Source: JBEBBU01 sp041158225 (GTDB taxonomy: Bacteria > Pseudomonadota > Gammaproteobacteria > Methylococcales > Methylococcaceae). From it: a stretch of DNA of 22,211 bases. Shown one piece after another: positions 7,428-15,721 of this stretch (within the stretch, counting starts at the first letter, position 1; every line of letters starts with the position of its first letter). The notes under the pieces are model-generated. The model worked only from the letters and a program-made list of their open reading frames with translations, did no database searches and had not been told where the DNA came from. The stretch is from NCBI GenBank assembly GCA_041158225.1, contig JBEBBU010000060.1:1-22211 (forward strand), read 5' to 3'. The position numbers were made by a program, and so were the translations under genes.

Positions 7428-8507
7428 ATGCAGACACTCGAAGTCCAGTTAGGTACACGCAGTTATCCTATCCATATTGCCGCCGGCCTGCTGCAGGACA
7501 GTGCACTGCTTGCTGCGGCCATTCCATCGCGTCAGGTGATGATCGTCACCAATACCATTGTGGCGCCGCTCTATCTGGAGCCCGTCAGGGCAGCCCTGGC
7601 CGAGCGTGATGTGGCTGAAATCATTCTGCCAGATGGTGAGTCATGGAAAACCATGGACTCCGCCATGCAGGTATTTGATCTGCTGCTGGCACGCCGCTTC
7701 AGTCGCAACGCCTGTATCGTGGCACTGGGTGGCGGCGTGATCGGTGATCTTGCCGGTTATGTTGCGGCGGCTTACCAGCGTGGTGTGCCTTTCGTGCAGA
7801 TACCCACCACCCTGCTGTCCCAGGTGGATTCGTCAGTCGGCGGAAAAACAGCTGTCAACCATCCGCGCGGCAAGAACATGATTGGCGCCTTTCACCAGCC
7901 ACGGGCCGTGATTGCCGATACCGCTACCCTGGCCACCCTGCCTGACCGCGAGCTGAGTGCAGGCCTGGCCGAAATCATCAAGTATGGCCTGATCCGCGAC
8001 CCTGATTTCTTTAACTGGCTGGAAACCTCCATGGAGCGTCTGCTGGCGCGGGATCCCGAGGCGCTGGCCTATGCCATTGCACGCAGCTGCCATAACAAGG
8101 CTGAGGTTGTCGCCGAGGATGAGACCGAATCCGGCGTGCGTGCCACCCTGAATCTGGGACATACCTTTGGTCACGCCATTGAGACAGGCATGGGGTATGG
8201 CGTCTGCCTGCATGGTGAGGCGGTGGCGATCGGCATGTGTCAGGCCGCAGACCTGTCCTGCCGTCTCGGCTGGCTGGGAGAGGCTGATATGGCACGCATC
8301 ATCGCCCTGATTGCCCGCGCACGCCTGCCCGTGCATCCGCCCGCGGCCATGAGCACAGCGGCGTTTCTTGATCACATGGCCGTGGACAAGAAAAATGTGG
8401 ATGGCGGTATCCGCCTGATACTGCTCAGGGCCATCGGGGAAGCCACCCTGCCGACAGCGGTGTATGCGGAACAGCTGCAGGCAACGCTGGATCACTATGG
8501 CCGCTGA
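7428..8507 (+). CDS. aroB: 3-dehydroquinate synthase
   Basis: A 359-residue NAD+- and metal-dependent enzyme that converts 3-deoxy-arabino-heptulosonate 7-phosphate to 3-dehydroquinate, the second shikimate step. The nucleotide-binding stretch is VALGGGVIGDLAGYVAA (98-114). IPTTLLSQVDSSVGGK, then NHPRGKNMIGAF, form the substrate site. Metal ligands by family alignment are E182 (AEIIKYG), H245 (LNLGHTFGH) and H262 (HGEAV). Length and motifs are complete. It lies between aroK and the SPOR gene, whose start overlaps its last codons, so the three are probably one transcript. Confidence 0.97.
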   Translation: MQTLEVQLGTRSYPIHIAAGLLQDSALLAAAIPSRQVMIVTNTIVAPLYLEPVRAALAERDVAEIILPDGESWKTMDSAMQVFDLLLARRFSRNACIVALGGGVIGDLAGYVAAAYQRGVPFVQIPTTLLSQVDSSVGGKTAVNHPRGKNMIGAFHQPRAVIADTATLATLPDRELSAGLAEIIKYGLIRDPDFFNWLETSMERLLARDPEALAYAIARSCHNKAEVVAEDETESGVRATLNLGHTFGHAIETGMGYGVCLHGEAVAIGMCQAADLSCRLGWLGEADMARIIALIARARLPVHPPAAMSTAAFLDHMAVDKKNVDGGIRLILLRAIGEATLPTAVYAEQLQATLDHYGR

Positions 8508-9870
8508 GCTGCCTCTGCCTCAGACTCCGCAGCACAAGCTTCAACTCCTGCAGCATCTCCTGACCTGGCTGCGTGTGCCGGTCGTGCTTTACACCAGTGG
8601 CATGGAGCCGGAGACCGGCATGCTTGCCGAGCTCGATCTGCCGGTGCGCGAGGGCTGGCGCATCTGTGGTTTCAGGGCAACCCCTGGGCTCAGCTTCGAG
8701 CGTATCCAGCACGATGTACTGCGCTGGGTGCGCCTGCAGATGCGCAGCCAGCAGATGACCGAATCCGCTGAGACGGTGGAAGAAGGGCTAACCCTGCTGC
8801 GAGGCCGTGGACTGCAGATTGTCCTGGTGATCGATGCGGCCGAAGTCATGCTGCCTGGGTTGCCGACCATGCTCTGGCAGTGGAGCGACCGCCTGTCCGA
8901 AGTCCGCATCATCTTCGTCATGCCTGACAGTTCGGTGCAGTCCATGCAGCGCACTGAGCCCCTGCTACTCAAGTCAGCCCAGTTGCTGGCCTGGCCCTTT
9001 CACCAGCCTGCCGTCATCATGGATACACCGCCGACAGCCGGCTGGATGCCAGCTCCGGAACTGATGAAAGTCTGGCCTGGCCCCGCACTCTATGCCGTCG
9101 TGGTCACTGCCATACTGGCACTGGTGGCTGCTGTGGCTGTTCCCCTGCTGAAAATGGCCTATCCCCCGCTACCATCCGTGGCTGCCGTGACGCCCGCAGC
9201 GCCACCTGCTGCTGTTCCGGATACAGCGGTTGCCGAGGCGCCAGCGCCGCCAGCCACTGCACCCAGCAAGGCACCAGAAGCGGAGACCAGACTGCCGCCA
9301 GCCAGCGAACCGCCTCTGCCTCCTCCTGCAACCGAGGCACCCGTGCCTGTGGTGCCGTTGCGCGAGATCCAGCGTCAGGCTGCTGCCAGTGCGCCCGCCC
9401 AGCCGCTGAGCCGGGTCGAGGTGGCGGCGCCGGCAGCACCGGTGCCGGCCGCCCCGCTGGAGATTGCCGCCGTCAATCCGCAGCCGCAGCCCGAGCTGCG
9501 CCCACCAGCCCCCCCAGTGATTGCGCCGAAGCCATGGCAGTTGCCTGAAGCACTGCCAGGTGTCAGGGATGCCGAGTGGATCGAGCAACAGAATCCCGAC
9601 AGCTATGCCCTGCAGTGGGTGACCGTGGCTGATTTTGCCAGTCTCAGGGAGGCAGTGGCGGCGGTGCCGGCAATCTATCATGATCTGTCCAGCTTTCATT
9701 CACGGCGCGATGCCCAGGACAAATACCCGTTACTGCAGGGTGTTTATCCCGATATGGCAGCGGCCAGCCGTGCTGCTGAAACCGTGCCGCGGGATCTGGG
9801 GCGTCCGTTTCCCCGCCAGTACCGCTCGCTGCAGCTGGAAATCAGCCGTCTTAAAGCCCAGAACCCCTGA
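8497..9870 (+). CDS. Membrane-anchored SPOR-type protein with degenerate AAA-like N-terminus (DamX-like position)
   Basis: A 457-residue protein downstream of aroKB, where Pseudomonas and enterics have SPOR-domain division proteins (DamX type) that bind denuded septal peptidoglycan. Residues 20-170 resemble an AAA/ExeA-type fold: VPVVLYTSGMEPETG stands where a Walker A loop would be, and IVLVIDAAEVML (108-119) looks like Walker B. The GxxGxGK[ST] loop is absent. One membrane helix lies at about 197-219. It is followed by a 140-residue Pro/Ala-rich periplasmic linker and a C-terminal SPOR-like domain (about 375-450: SYALQWVTVADFASLREAV, RDAQDKYPLLQGVY). The ATG at 8497 overlaps the aroB stop; an in-frame ATG at 8464 lies deeper in aroB and seems less likely. 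Confidence 0.72.
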   Translation: MAAELPLPQTPQHKLQLLQHLLTWLRVPVVLYTSGMEPETGMLAELDLPVREGWRICGFRATPGLSFERIQHDVLRWVRLQMRSQQMTESAETVEEGLTLLRGRGLQIVLVIDAAEVMLPGLPTMLWQWSDRLSEVRIIFVMPDSSVQSMQRTEPLLLKSAQLLAWPFHQPAVIMDTPPTAGWMPAPELMKVWPGPALYAVVVTAILALVAAVAVPLLKMAYPPLPSVAAVTPAAPPAAVPDTAVAEAPAPPATAPSKAPEAETRLPPASEPPLPPPATEAPVPVVPLREIQRQAAASAPAQPLSRVEVAAPAAPVPAAPLEIAAVNPQPQPELRPPAPPVIAPKPWQLPEALPGVRDAEWIEQQNPDSYALQWVTVADFASLREAVAAVPAIYHDLSSFHSRRDAQDKYPLLQGVYPDMAAASRAAETVPRDLGRPFPRQYRSLQLEISRLKAQNP

Positions 9871-9916
9871 TCCCGTTTTCCTTTCCTGACTTTATACTTT
9901 ATCCGGAGTACCTGCC

Positions 9917-10987
9917 ATGGATCACTGCTTTATCAAAGCCCTGCTTCGTCAACCTGTGGAACGTACCCCGGTATGGATGATGCGTCAGGCCGGCCGCTAT
10001 CTGCCAGAGTACCGTGCGACCCGTGCCCGTGCCGGCAGCTTCATGGGACTGTGTACCCAGCCTGAACTGGCCTGTGAGGTGACCCTGCAGCCACTGGCGC
10101 GTTATCCACTGGATGCCGCCATCCTGTTTTCCGATATCCTGACGATACCGGATGCCATGGGCCTCGGACTGGAGTTTGTCGAAGGAGAGGGGCCGCAGTT
10201 CCGGCAGGTACTCAGGGATGCCCGAGCCATTGATGCCCTTGGCATACCCGATCCGGAAGACAGCCTGGCCTATGTGCCTGCAGCGGTACGCCTGATCAAG
10301 CGCGAACTGCAGGGCAGGGTGCCGCTGATTGGCTTCTCCGGCAGCCCCTGGACCCTGGCCACCTATATGATCGAAGGCCGCAGCAGCCGTGATTTCCGCC
10401 ATGCCAAGGGCATGCTCTATGAACAGCCGGCCGTACTGCACCGCCTGCTGGCCAAGCTGGCGGATGCCGTGGCACTGTATCTCAATGCCCAGATTGCCGC
10501 CGGTGCCGATGCCGTCATGGTGTTTGATACCTGGGGCGGTGCACTGTCGGCAGCGGCTTACCCGGAGTTCTCGCTGCAGTATGCCACGCGGATTGTGGAG
10601 CAGCTGACGCTGGAACGTGATGGCCAGCGTATTCCTGCCATCTTCTTTACCAAGGGCGGCGGCCAGTGGCTTGAAGCCATGGCCGGTAGCGGTTATGACG
10701 CCCTGGGGCTGGACTGGACCACCGATATTGCCGATGCGCGGCGGCGTGTGGGCGACCGTGTTGCCCTGCAGGGCAATATGGATCCCATGGTGCTGTATGC
10801 CTCACCCGAAACCATACGTGGCGAGGTACAGCGTATCCTGCGTGCCTACGGCGAGGGCAGCGGCCATGTATTCAATCTGGGCCACGGCGTGCTGCCGGAC
10901 ATCAATCCCGAACACGTCGGTGCCATGATCCATGCCGTACACGACTACTCAGCCACCCCCAAGGTGGCGGTCAATGTCCTCACGTGA
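9917..10987 (+). CDS. hemE: Uroporphyrinogen decarboxylase
   Basis: A 356-residue cytoplasmic enzyme that removes four carboxyl groups from uroporphyrinogen III to give coproporphyrinogen III in haem synthesis. Family signatures are PVWMMRQAGRYLPEYR (substrate-binding R23 and R27), FSDIL (D73, the essential aspartate) and IGFSGSPWTLATYMIEG. The full family length is present. The ATG is preceded by GGAG (9905-9908) with an 8-base spacer. An AT-rich TATACT (9893-9898) could be a -10 box, but no convincing -35 is seen, so the gene may be read from its own weak promoter or from the aroKB transcript. Its last 39 bases overlap the end of the opposite MutS-like gene. Confidence 0.97.
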   Translation: MDHCFIKALLRQPVERTPVWMMRQAGRYLPEYRATRARAGSFMGLCTQPELACEVTLQPLARYPLDAAILFSDILTIPDAMGLGLEFVEGEGPQFRQVLRDARAIDALGIPDPEDSLAYVPAAVRLIKRELQGRVPLIGFSGSPWTLATYMIEGRSSRDFRHAKGMLYEQPAVLHRLLAKLADAVALYLNAQIAAGADAVMVFDTWGGALSAAAYPEFSLQYATRIVEQLTLERDGQRIPAIFFTKGGGQWLEAMAGSGYDALGLDWTTDIADARRRVGDRVALQGNMDPMVLYASPETIRGEVQRILRAYGEGSGHVFNLGHGVLPDINPEHVGAMIHAVHDYSATPKVAVNVLT

Positions 10988-12556
10988 AAAGCCGATCTTG
11001 CGCGCAATACGGTCGGCATGGCTGACGCGTGATATGCCTGGCACCAGATGATAGGTCGGATGGTCGCCGGCAAACTCCACCTGCAGCGTCTGTCCCTGCC
11101 GGCGCCGGCTGAAATCATCCACCAGTTCATGGTTATGCGTGATCAGCAGGGCGCTGCAGCCCTTGCGTGCGAAGCCCTCCAGAATACTGCGCGAAATATT
11201 GATCTTTTCCTCATGAGTGGTGCCTTCTGACAGTTCATCCATGATCACCAGGCTCCTCTCACTGGCCCTCAGGAACAGATCCCGGGTGCGTTTCAGCTCA
11301 GTGCCAAAGCGCCCCTCGCCATCGGCCAGCTGGCTGGTTTCCGGTACCTGATAGTCGATATGGTCAGCGACCGACAGTTCGAGGCGCAGGCAGGGCACGA
11401 AACCGCCCGCCTGTGCCAGCAGTTGGCACTGGGCCAGGGTCTTGCTGAAGGCGGTCTTGCCGCCACTGTTGGGGCCGGTGATGAAGGTGAGGCGTTCGCC
11501 GTCCAGGGTGATGTCATTACCGACATAATCCGGATTTTCCTGCGCCAGTACCGGATTGCGCATGGCTTCCGCCCTGAGCCGGTGCGGGCCATCTTCCAGC
11601 CATACCGGCAGGGTCGCGGGCAGTGGAAATTCATCACGCCAGGCCAGAAAGCCCAGCAGTTCATCCAGTTCCCCCAGTGCATCCATCAGATCTGCCATGG
11701 CTTCCGACTGGCGTACGGCCAGACGCAGTGGATAGATGATGCCATCACGGTCGAAACTGCCCGCCATGGGAATGTACAGCAGGGCAATCGGCAGCAGGAA
11801 CAGCCATAGCGCAGGGGCAATTGAACTGGCGATATCCAGTAGCATGGGGACAAATGTCATGGCCAGCACCAGCAGCGCCACGCCACCCAGCAGGGCAAAA
11901 GGCTTGAACAGCGAGGGCCGGAAGCGCACCGCGGGCACATACCAGGGCTTTTCTGACGCCACCAGCACCTGCTGCTCGCTACGATAGACCGGTCCGCGCA
12001 ACAGCGCCCAGGCGCGGCTGTGCCTGAACTGCCGGATACGCTGCAAGCGCTGTTCCAGGTAGGGCGTATCGACAGCCTGCATTTTTTCTGCGCCCTCCAC
12101 CAGACTGGCGACGAAGGCAGCGCTGTCGTTATAGGCGCCGTAGCCATAACCCTCCCGCTCCAGTTCGCTGGCCGGCTGCCCCATCAGGCCAATAAACCTG
12201 GCATACAGCAGGTCATACAGCCCCTTTTCATGGATGGCAGCTGTATTCACCAGTGCGGTGAGCTGTTCCCGCAGCACGGCATCCTGATCCAGCCGGCGCA
12301 GTGCCGCCTGCTTGGCTACGAGCGCCTCCCGTTCTGCCAGAGGCTGCGACAGGGAACGGTACAGCACACAGGCACCGGTATGGGTCTGGGTGCGCCGTAC
12401 CGAGGTGAACAGCCTTGCCACCTCCATGACGCGGAATCCTTCCCCGTCGATGACACCACTGCCGGAAGGCGCCAGGCGCGGAGCGATCTCCGGCGGTGTT
12501 ACGGCGTCGGCGGCCAGAATGGTGAAGGGGGCTTCAGGATGTTGCGGTATGCTCAT
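10949..12556 (-). CDS. MutS-family ATPase with membrane helices
   Basis: A 535-residue protein. The C-terminal half is a MutS-type ABC ATPase: Walker A GPNSGGKT (361-368), GRFGTELKRTRD at the signature region, Walker B SLVIMDELSEGT (435-446) and the switch histidine in LLITHNHEL (H474). The N-terminal half resembles the helical MutS core and lever. It is interrupted by two hydrophobic helices (about 219-239 and 246-266), so it is probably anchored in the inner membrane. The mismatch-recognition domain with its Phe-x-Glu wedge is absent, and DELSEGT replaces the usual DEIGRGT. Housekeeping mismatch repair is therefore unlikely, and the function is unknown. GGGAA (12563-12567, minus strand) sits 6 bases before the ATG. 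It overlaps hemE by 39 bases tail to tail. Confidence 0.8.
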   Translation of the reverse strand: MSIPQHPEAPFTILAADAVTPPEIAPRLAPSGSGVIDGEGFRVMEVARLFTSVRRTQTHTGACVLYRSLSQPLAEREALVAKQAALRRLDQDAVLREQLTALVNTAAIHEKGLYDLLYARFIGLMGQPASELEREGYGYGAYNDSAAFVASLVEGAEKMQAVDTPYLEQRLQRIRQFRHSRAWALLRGPVYRSEQQVLVASEKPWYVPAVRFRPSLFKPFALLGGVALLVLAMTFVPMLLDIASSIAPALWLFLLPIALLYIPMAGSFDRDGIIYPLRLAVRQSEAMADLMDALGELDELLGFLAWRDEFPLPATLPVWLEDGPHRLRAEAMRNPVLAQENPDYVGNDITLDGERLTFITGPNSGGKTAFSKTLAQCQLLAQAGGFVPCLRLELSVADHIDYQVPETSQLADGEGRFGTELKRTRDLFLRASERSLVIMDELSEGTTHEEKINISRSILEGFARKGCSALLITHNHELVDDFSRRRQGQTLQVEFAGDHPTYHLVPGISRVSHADRIARKIGFSREDIDRHLGGG

Positions 12557-12606
12557 GATCGGTTCCCGGTAAATGGTGGCCTGGCTGCGGGACTCATCTT
12601 GCCAGC

Positions 12607-12635
12607 TTGAGCCCCATCCTGCCAGTGCGTAATAT
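12607..12635 (+). promoter_or_regulatory. Candidate promoter of the HTTM–DCC gene
   Basis: TTGAGC (12607-12612) and TAATAT (12630-12635) are separated by 17 bases. Transcription would begin near 12642, about 20 bases before the ATG. Each box matches the sigma70 consensus at four of six positions. It lies in the 106-base divergent gap with the MutS-like gene. Confidence 0.38.
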
Positions 12636-12662
12636 GTCGGTGTTCACTTCAGATGGTTCATT

Positions 12663-14585
12663 ATGTTGACGCAGCTCTATTCCTTTATCCGCAGCGCCTT
12701 GGACAAGCGGGTGCCCGCCACCGGGCTTGGCCTGTTCCGTATGGCTTTTTCCGCCATCATCATCCATGAGGTCGGCTTCCTCTACTACTTCAGACAGCTG
12801 ATTTTCGATCCAGTGCCCTACCTTGATGTCGCATCGCCGGCGGTGCATTTTTTCCTGATGTTCTGGCTGGTGAGCGCCTGCGCCCTGTTTCTCGGTTATG
12901 CCACCCGGGTGGCTGCCTGCTTCAACTACGCCTTCTGGCTGGTGTTCACGGTTTTCACGCCGATGTGGAAAGATTTTGATGGCGGTTTTGACCAGTTGAT
13001 GCTGGGTGCCAGCCTGCTGCTCATTTTCCTGCCATCGGAACGGGCCTGGTCACTGGATCGTCTGCGCTACACCCTGCGCGCCTCCAGACCAGGGCATACG
13101 CCGCTGGAACTTCCGCGCAGCGTGAGTGTGCTGGCCTACCTCCTGCCGGTACTGCTCTCGCTCGGCTTTGTCTATATCGATTCCGTGATCCACAAGCTGT
13201 TTGCCGAACACTGGCGTCAGGGGCTTGGGCCATGGCTGCCAGCCAGCCTGCCGTATTACCGCTCGGAACTCAATCTGGATGCCTGGCTCAATAGCGAATG
13301 GCTGCAGCGCCTGAGCGGCTACAGCGTACTGGTGTTCCAGCTGCTGTTTCTGGCGGTTTTCTTCCGCCGCCGTTTCCGTGTTCCAGTCCTGCTGATGGGA
13401 AGCGCGCTGCATACCGGCATCATCCTGGCCCTGAACGTCTATCCCTTCGGTTTTGCCATGCTGGTGCACTATCTGCTGCTGGTACCCTTCCGCTGGTGGC
13501 GCGCCATAGGCCGTGTCTGCCGTCACCGTCAGCCGGTGCTGCGGGTGTTTTACGATGGCCAGTGTCCGCTCTGCCTGCGCGCAGTGCTCACCATGCGCCA
13601 TTTTGATGTGTGCGGCGGGGTCGAGTTTCTGAGCCTGCAGCATCACGCCCGCCATCAGCCCGAACTGGCCGCCATCCCGGAATCACGCCTGCTGGCCGAT
13701 CTGCATGCCGTGGATGCCCGTGGCCGCTGCCATAGCGGCGTGGCCTGTTATGCCCGTATCCTCATCGCCATGCGCTACACCGCCCCTCTGGGGGTGCTGC
13801 TGTGCCTGCCGCTGCTGAACAGTATCGCCGTACGTGTTTACCGCCACATTGCCGATAACCGCGAGCGCGAGACCTGCAACAGCGGGCAGTGTGCCAGCGT
13901 CAGTGAGGTCCCTGTGGATCCCGGTGCTTTCCTGCTGCCGCTGGCCGGCCAGACACCCAACCGTACCGCCAGCCGCATCAGCCGCATCCTGGTGCTGCTG
14001 GGTGTGCTGCAGCTGAACTGCATCGTGCATTATGGCCTGTTCTACCGGCTGGGAGCGCTGCAGGCGCCGGTCAGCGAATCCGGGGCCGCCCTGATGGCGC
14101 TGTCCAACGGTCTAATCTCACTGTCGCACGCTTTTCTCGGCATCACGCCGCATCCGCTCTATGTGCACGACCATTTTCAGGGCTACGAGCATATCGTCGG
14201 GATCACCTGGGAAGCCGGGAATGGCCAGGAAATCTGGCTGCCGCTGGTGGCCGAGGACGGGCATATGCCATCCCCCAACTGGGGACGTATCCATTCCATG
14301 TGGGCCAATGTGGCCATCACGCGTCATATGGAGGCGCGGCGTCTGGACAAGTTTGTGCGCAAGGTGACCGCCTATTACGGGCGCGAGGTGGGTGCAGATA
14401 CTGGCAAGGCCCGTTTCCGCCTGTATATCAAGCGCATCGAAGCCCCGATGTTCTGGGTCAGGGATCTGCGCAGGAAGAACGCTGAAGCGCCGTGGGAGAT
14501 GCTGGGCTACGCTGACTGGTCAGGCGGGATCATGACGCTGACGCTGCAGCAGGATGTGGCTGCAGTGAGCCGGGACGCCTGGTAG
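12663..14585 (+). CDS. HTTM (gamma-carboxylase-like) membrane protein fused to a DCC thiol-oxidoreductase domain
   Basis: A 640-residue multi-domain protein. Residues 1-280 are an HTTM-type membrane region with several helices: GLFRMAFSAIIIHEVGF, then VHFFLMFWLVSACALFLGYA with TRVA, and FDGGFDQLMLGASLLLIFL. This is the family related to vitamin K-dependent gamma-carboxylase. Residues 294-400 form a DCC (DUF393) domain with the motif YDGQCPLC (C301, C304). A further membrane helix (about 433-450) and a hydrophilic C-terminal domain (about 480-640) follow; I do not recognise the latter. HTTM and DCC genes are often neighbours or fused in bacteria, which suggests a shared redox-linked membrane reaction. 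The substrate is not evident. The Shine-Dalgarno sequence is weak. The gene converges on the cytochrome c peroxidase gene 31 bases away. Confidence 0.82.
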   Translation: MLTQLYSFIRSALDKRVPATGLGLFRMAFSAIIIHEVGFLYYFRQLIFDPVPYLDVASPAVHFFLMFWLVSACALFLGYATRVAACFNYAFWLVFTVFTPMWKDFDGGFDQLMLGASLLLIFLPSERAWSLDRLRYTLRASRPGHTPLELPRSVSVLAYLLPVLLSLGFVYIDSVIHKLFAEHWRQGLGPWLPASLPYYRSELNLDAWLNSEWLQRLSGYSVLVFQLLFLAVFFRRRFRVPVLLMGSALHTGIILALNVYPFGFAMLVHYLLLVPFRWWRAIGRVCRHRQPVLRVFYDGQCPLCLRAVLTMRHFDVCGGVEFLSLQHHARHQPELAAIPESRLLADLHAVDARGRCHSGVACYARILIAMRYTAPLGVLLCLPLLNSIAVRVYRHIADNRERETCNSGQCASVSEVPVDPGAFLLPLAGQTPNRTASRISRILVLLGVLQLNCIVHYGLFYRLGALQAPVSESGAALMALSNGLISLSHAFLGITPHPLYVHDHFQGYEHIVGITWEAGNGQEIWLPLVAEDGHMPSPNWGRIHSMWANVAITRHMEARRLDKFVRKVTAYYGREVGADTGKARFRLYIKRIEAPMFWVRDLRRKNAEAPWEMLGYADWSGGIMTLTLQQDVAAVSRDAW

Positions 14586-14616
14586 GCGCCCCGGATCGGG
14601 TAACCGCCGCTGTCGA

Positions 14617-15654
14617 TTATTCGAAATCGAAAGTGGTGTTGGGCAGAGGAGGCAGATGCGGCAGGCTCTGCTGCGGGAACTCGCCGGTCAGACTGTTCAG
14701 GAATGCCACGATATCGGCAACCTGGGCATCGGAGAGATCCTTGTTCAGCTGGGTCTTGGCCATGATGTTGACCGCGGCATCCAGCGTGGTGACCTTGCCA
14801 TTGTGGAAATAAGGCGCGGTGATGGCGATATTGCGCAGCGTTGGTACCTTGAACAGATGCAGGTCCGCATCGTTCTTGGTGTGATCCGCACGGCCCTTGT
14901 CCTTGCTGAAGTGATACTGGCCATCCAGATAGGCGTTCTCATAGACAGGGAACTTCATGTAGAAGCCCTGGCCTTCGGGCAGGGTGGGGCCATTGAAGGC
15001 AGGACCACTGTGGCAGCTGCTGCAGCCGGTTTCCGCAAACAGGTTCATGCCGCGTACCTGCTGTTCAGTCAGCGCCGAGGTATTGCCGTTGACATACTTG
15101 TCATAGGCGCTGTTGGGCGTGATCAGGGTGCGCTCGTAGGCAGCAATGGCTTTGGCAGCATTGTCAGCCGTGACCGTATCACCGTCACCAAATGCCGTTT
15201 TGAAGCCTTCCACATAGCCGGGGATGGCCTTGAGGCGCACCACGACATCATCCCAGCTCTTCATGCCCATTTCGATCGGGTTGGTGACAGGGCCTTTGGC
15301 CTGCGCTTCCAGACTGGCGGCGCGGCCATCCCAGAACTGGACAGAACTGAAGGCTGCATTCCATACGGTAGGGGCGCTGCGTCCACCGACCTGGGCCTTG
15401 ACGCCGACAGAACCGCCGCGGTTGTCTTCACCGCCCAGCATGCTGTTATGGCATGAGTTGCAGGAGACCGTACCGCTGGAGGACAGGCGTGGATCATGAT
15501 AGAGCTGCTTGCCAAGGGTGACCTTGGCATCGGTGGTGGGATTGTCAGCAGGGGCTGGGGCAACCGTAGGCAGAGCCTGCCAGTTGGCAGCCATGGCAGT
15601 GGCTGAAATCCCGGACAGCAGCAGGGATTTCACCAGGGTACGCAGGGTGAACAT
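14617..15654 (-). CDS. Di-haem cytochrome c peroxidase, periplasmic
   Basis: A 345-residue precursor in the CcpA/MauG family, which reduces hydrogen peroxide to water using electrons from small c-type cytochromes. The signal peptide MFTLRTLVKSLLLSGISA… is probably cut after AMA (residue 22). Two haem-binding motifs are present: CNSCH (65-69, low-potential peroxidatic haem) and CSSCH (211-215, high-potential electron-entry haem). They are followed by PTLRNIAITAPYFHNG, typical of the C-terminal half. Length is normal. The frame is open further upstream to 15777. I chose 15654 because AAGGAGG sits 6 bases before it and the signal peptide begins there. It is divergent from the amino-acid permease gene. 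Confidence 0.94.
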   Translation of the reverse strand: MFTLRTLVKSLLLSGISATAMAANWQALPTVAPAPADNPTTDAKVTLGKQLYHDPRLSSSGTVSCNSCHNSMLGGEDNRGGSVGVKAQVGGRSAPTVWNAAFSSVQFWDGRAASLEAQAKGPVTNPIEMGMKSWDDVVVRLKAIPGYVEGFKTAFGDGDTVTADNAAKAIAAYERTLITPNSAYDKYVNGNTSALTEQQVRGMNLFAETGCSSCHSGPAFNGPTLPEGQGFYMKFPVYENAYLDGQYHFSKDKGRADHTKNDADLHLFKVPTLRNIAITAPYFHNGKVTTLDAAVNIMAKTQLNKDLSDAQVADIVAFLNSLTGEFPQQSLPHLPPLPNTTFDFE

Positions 15655-15660
15655 GGATTT

Positions 15661-15667
15661 CCTCCTT
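15661..15667 (-). promoter_or_regulatory. Ribosome binding site deciding the peroxidase start
   Basis: AAGGAGG on the minus strand, 6 bases before the ATG at 15654. This near-perfect site excludes the longer reading that would begin at 15777, which would add 41 residues before the signal peptide. Confidence 0.8.
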
Positions 15668-15721
15668 AAGGAATGGGGGGTGAATACTGGTTTTATTATA
15701 GGCGTGGTGCCAGCATTAGAC

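Noticed and set aside
7833..8495. 220-codon minus-strand frame inside aroB
   Set aside because: It lies opposite conserved aroB motifs and shows no protein-like composition or start signal.
9893..9898. TATACT as a firm hemE promoter
   Set aside because: No acceptable -35 box lies 16-18 bases upstream, so I mention it only within the hemE entry.
13050..13655. 201-codon minus-strand frame inside the HTTM–DCC gene
   Set aside because: It is a shadow of the coding strand, and the plus-strand protein carries the recognised domains.
14613..14630. TCGATT/AATCGA hairpin between the convergent HTTM–DCC and peroxidase genes
   Set aside because: It has only six pairs, includes the peroxidase stop codon, and has no T-run on either strand. 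This is too weak to call a terminator.
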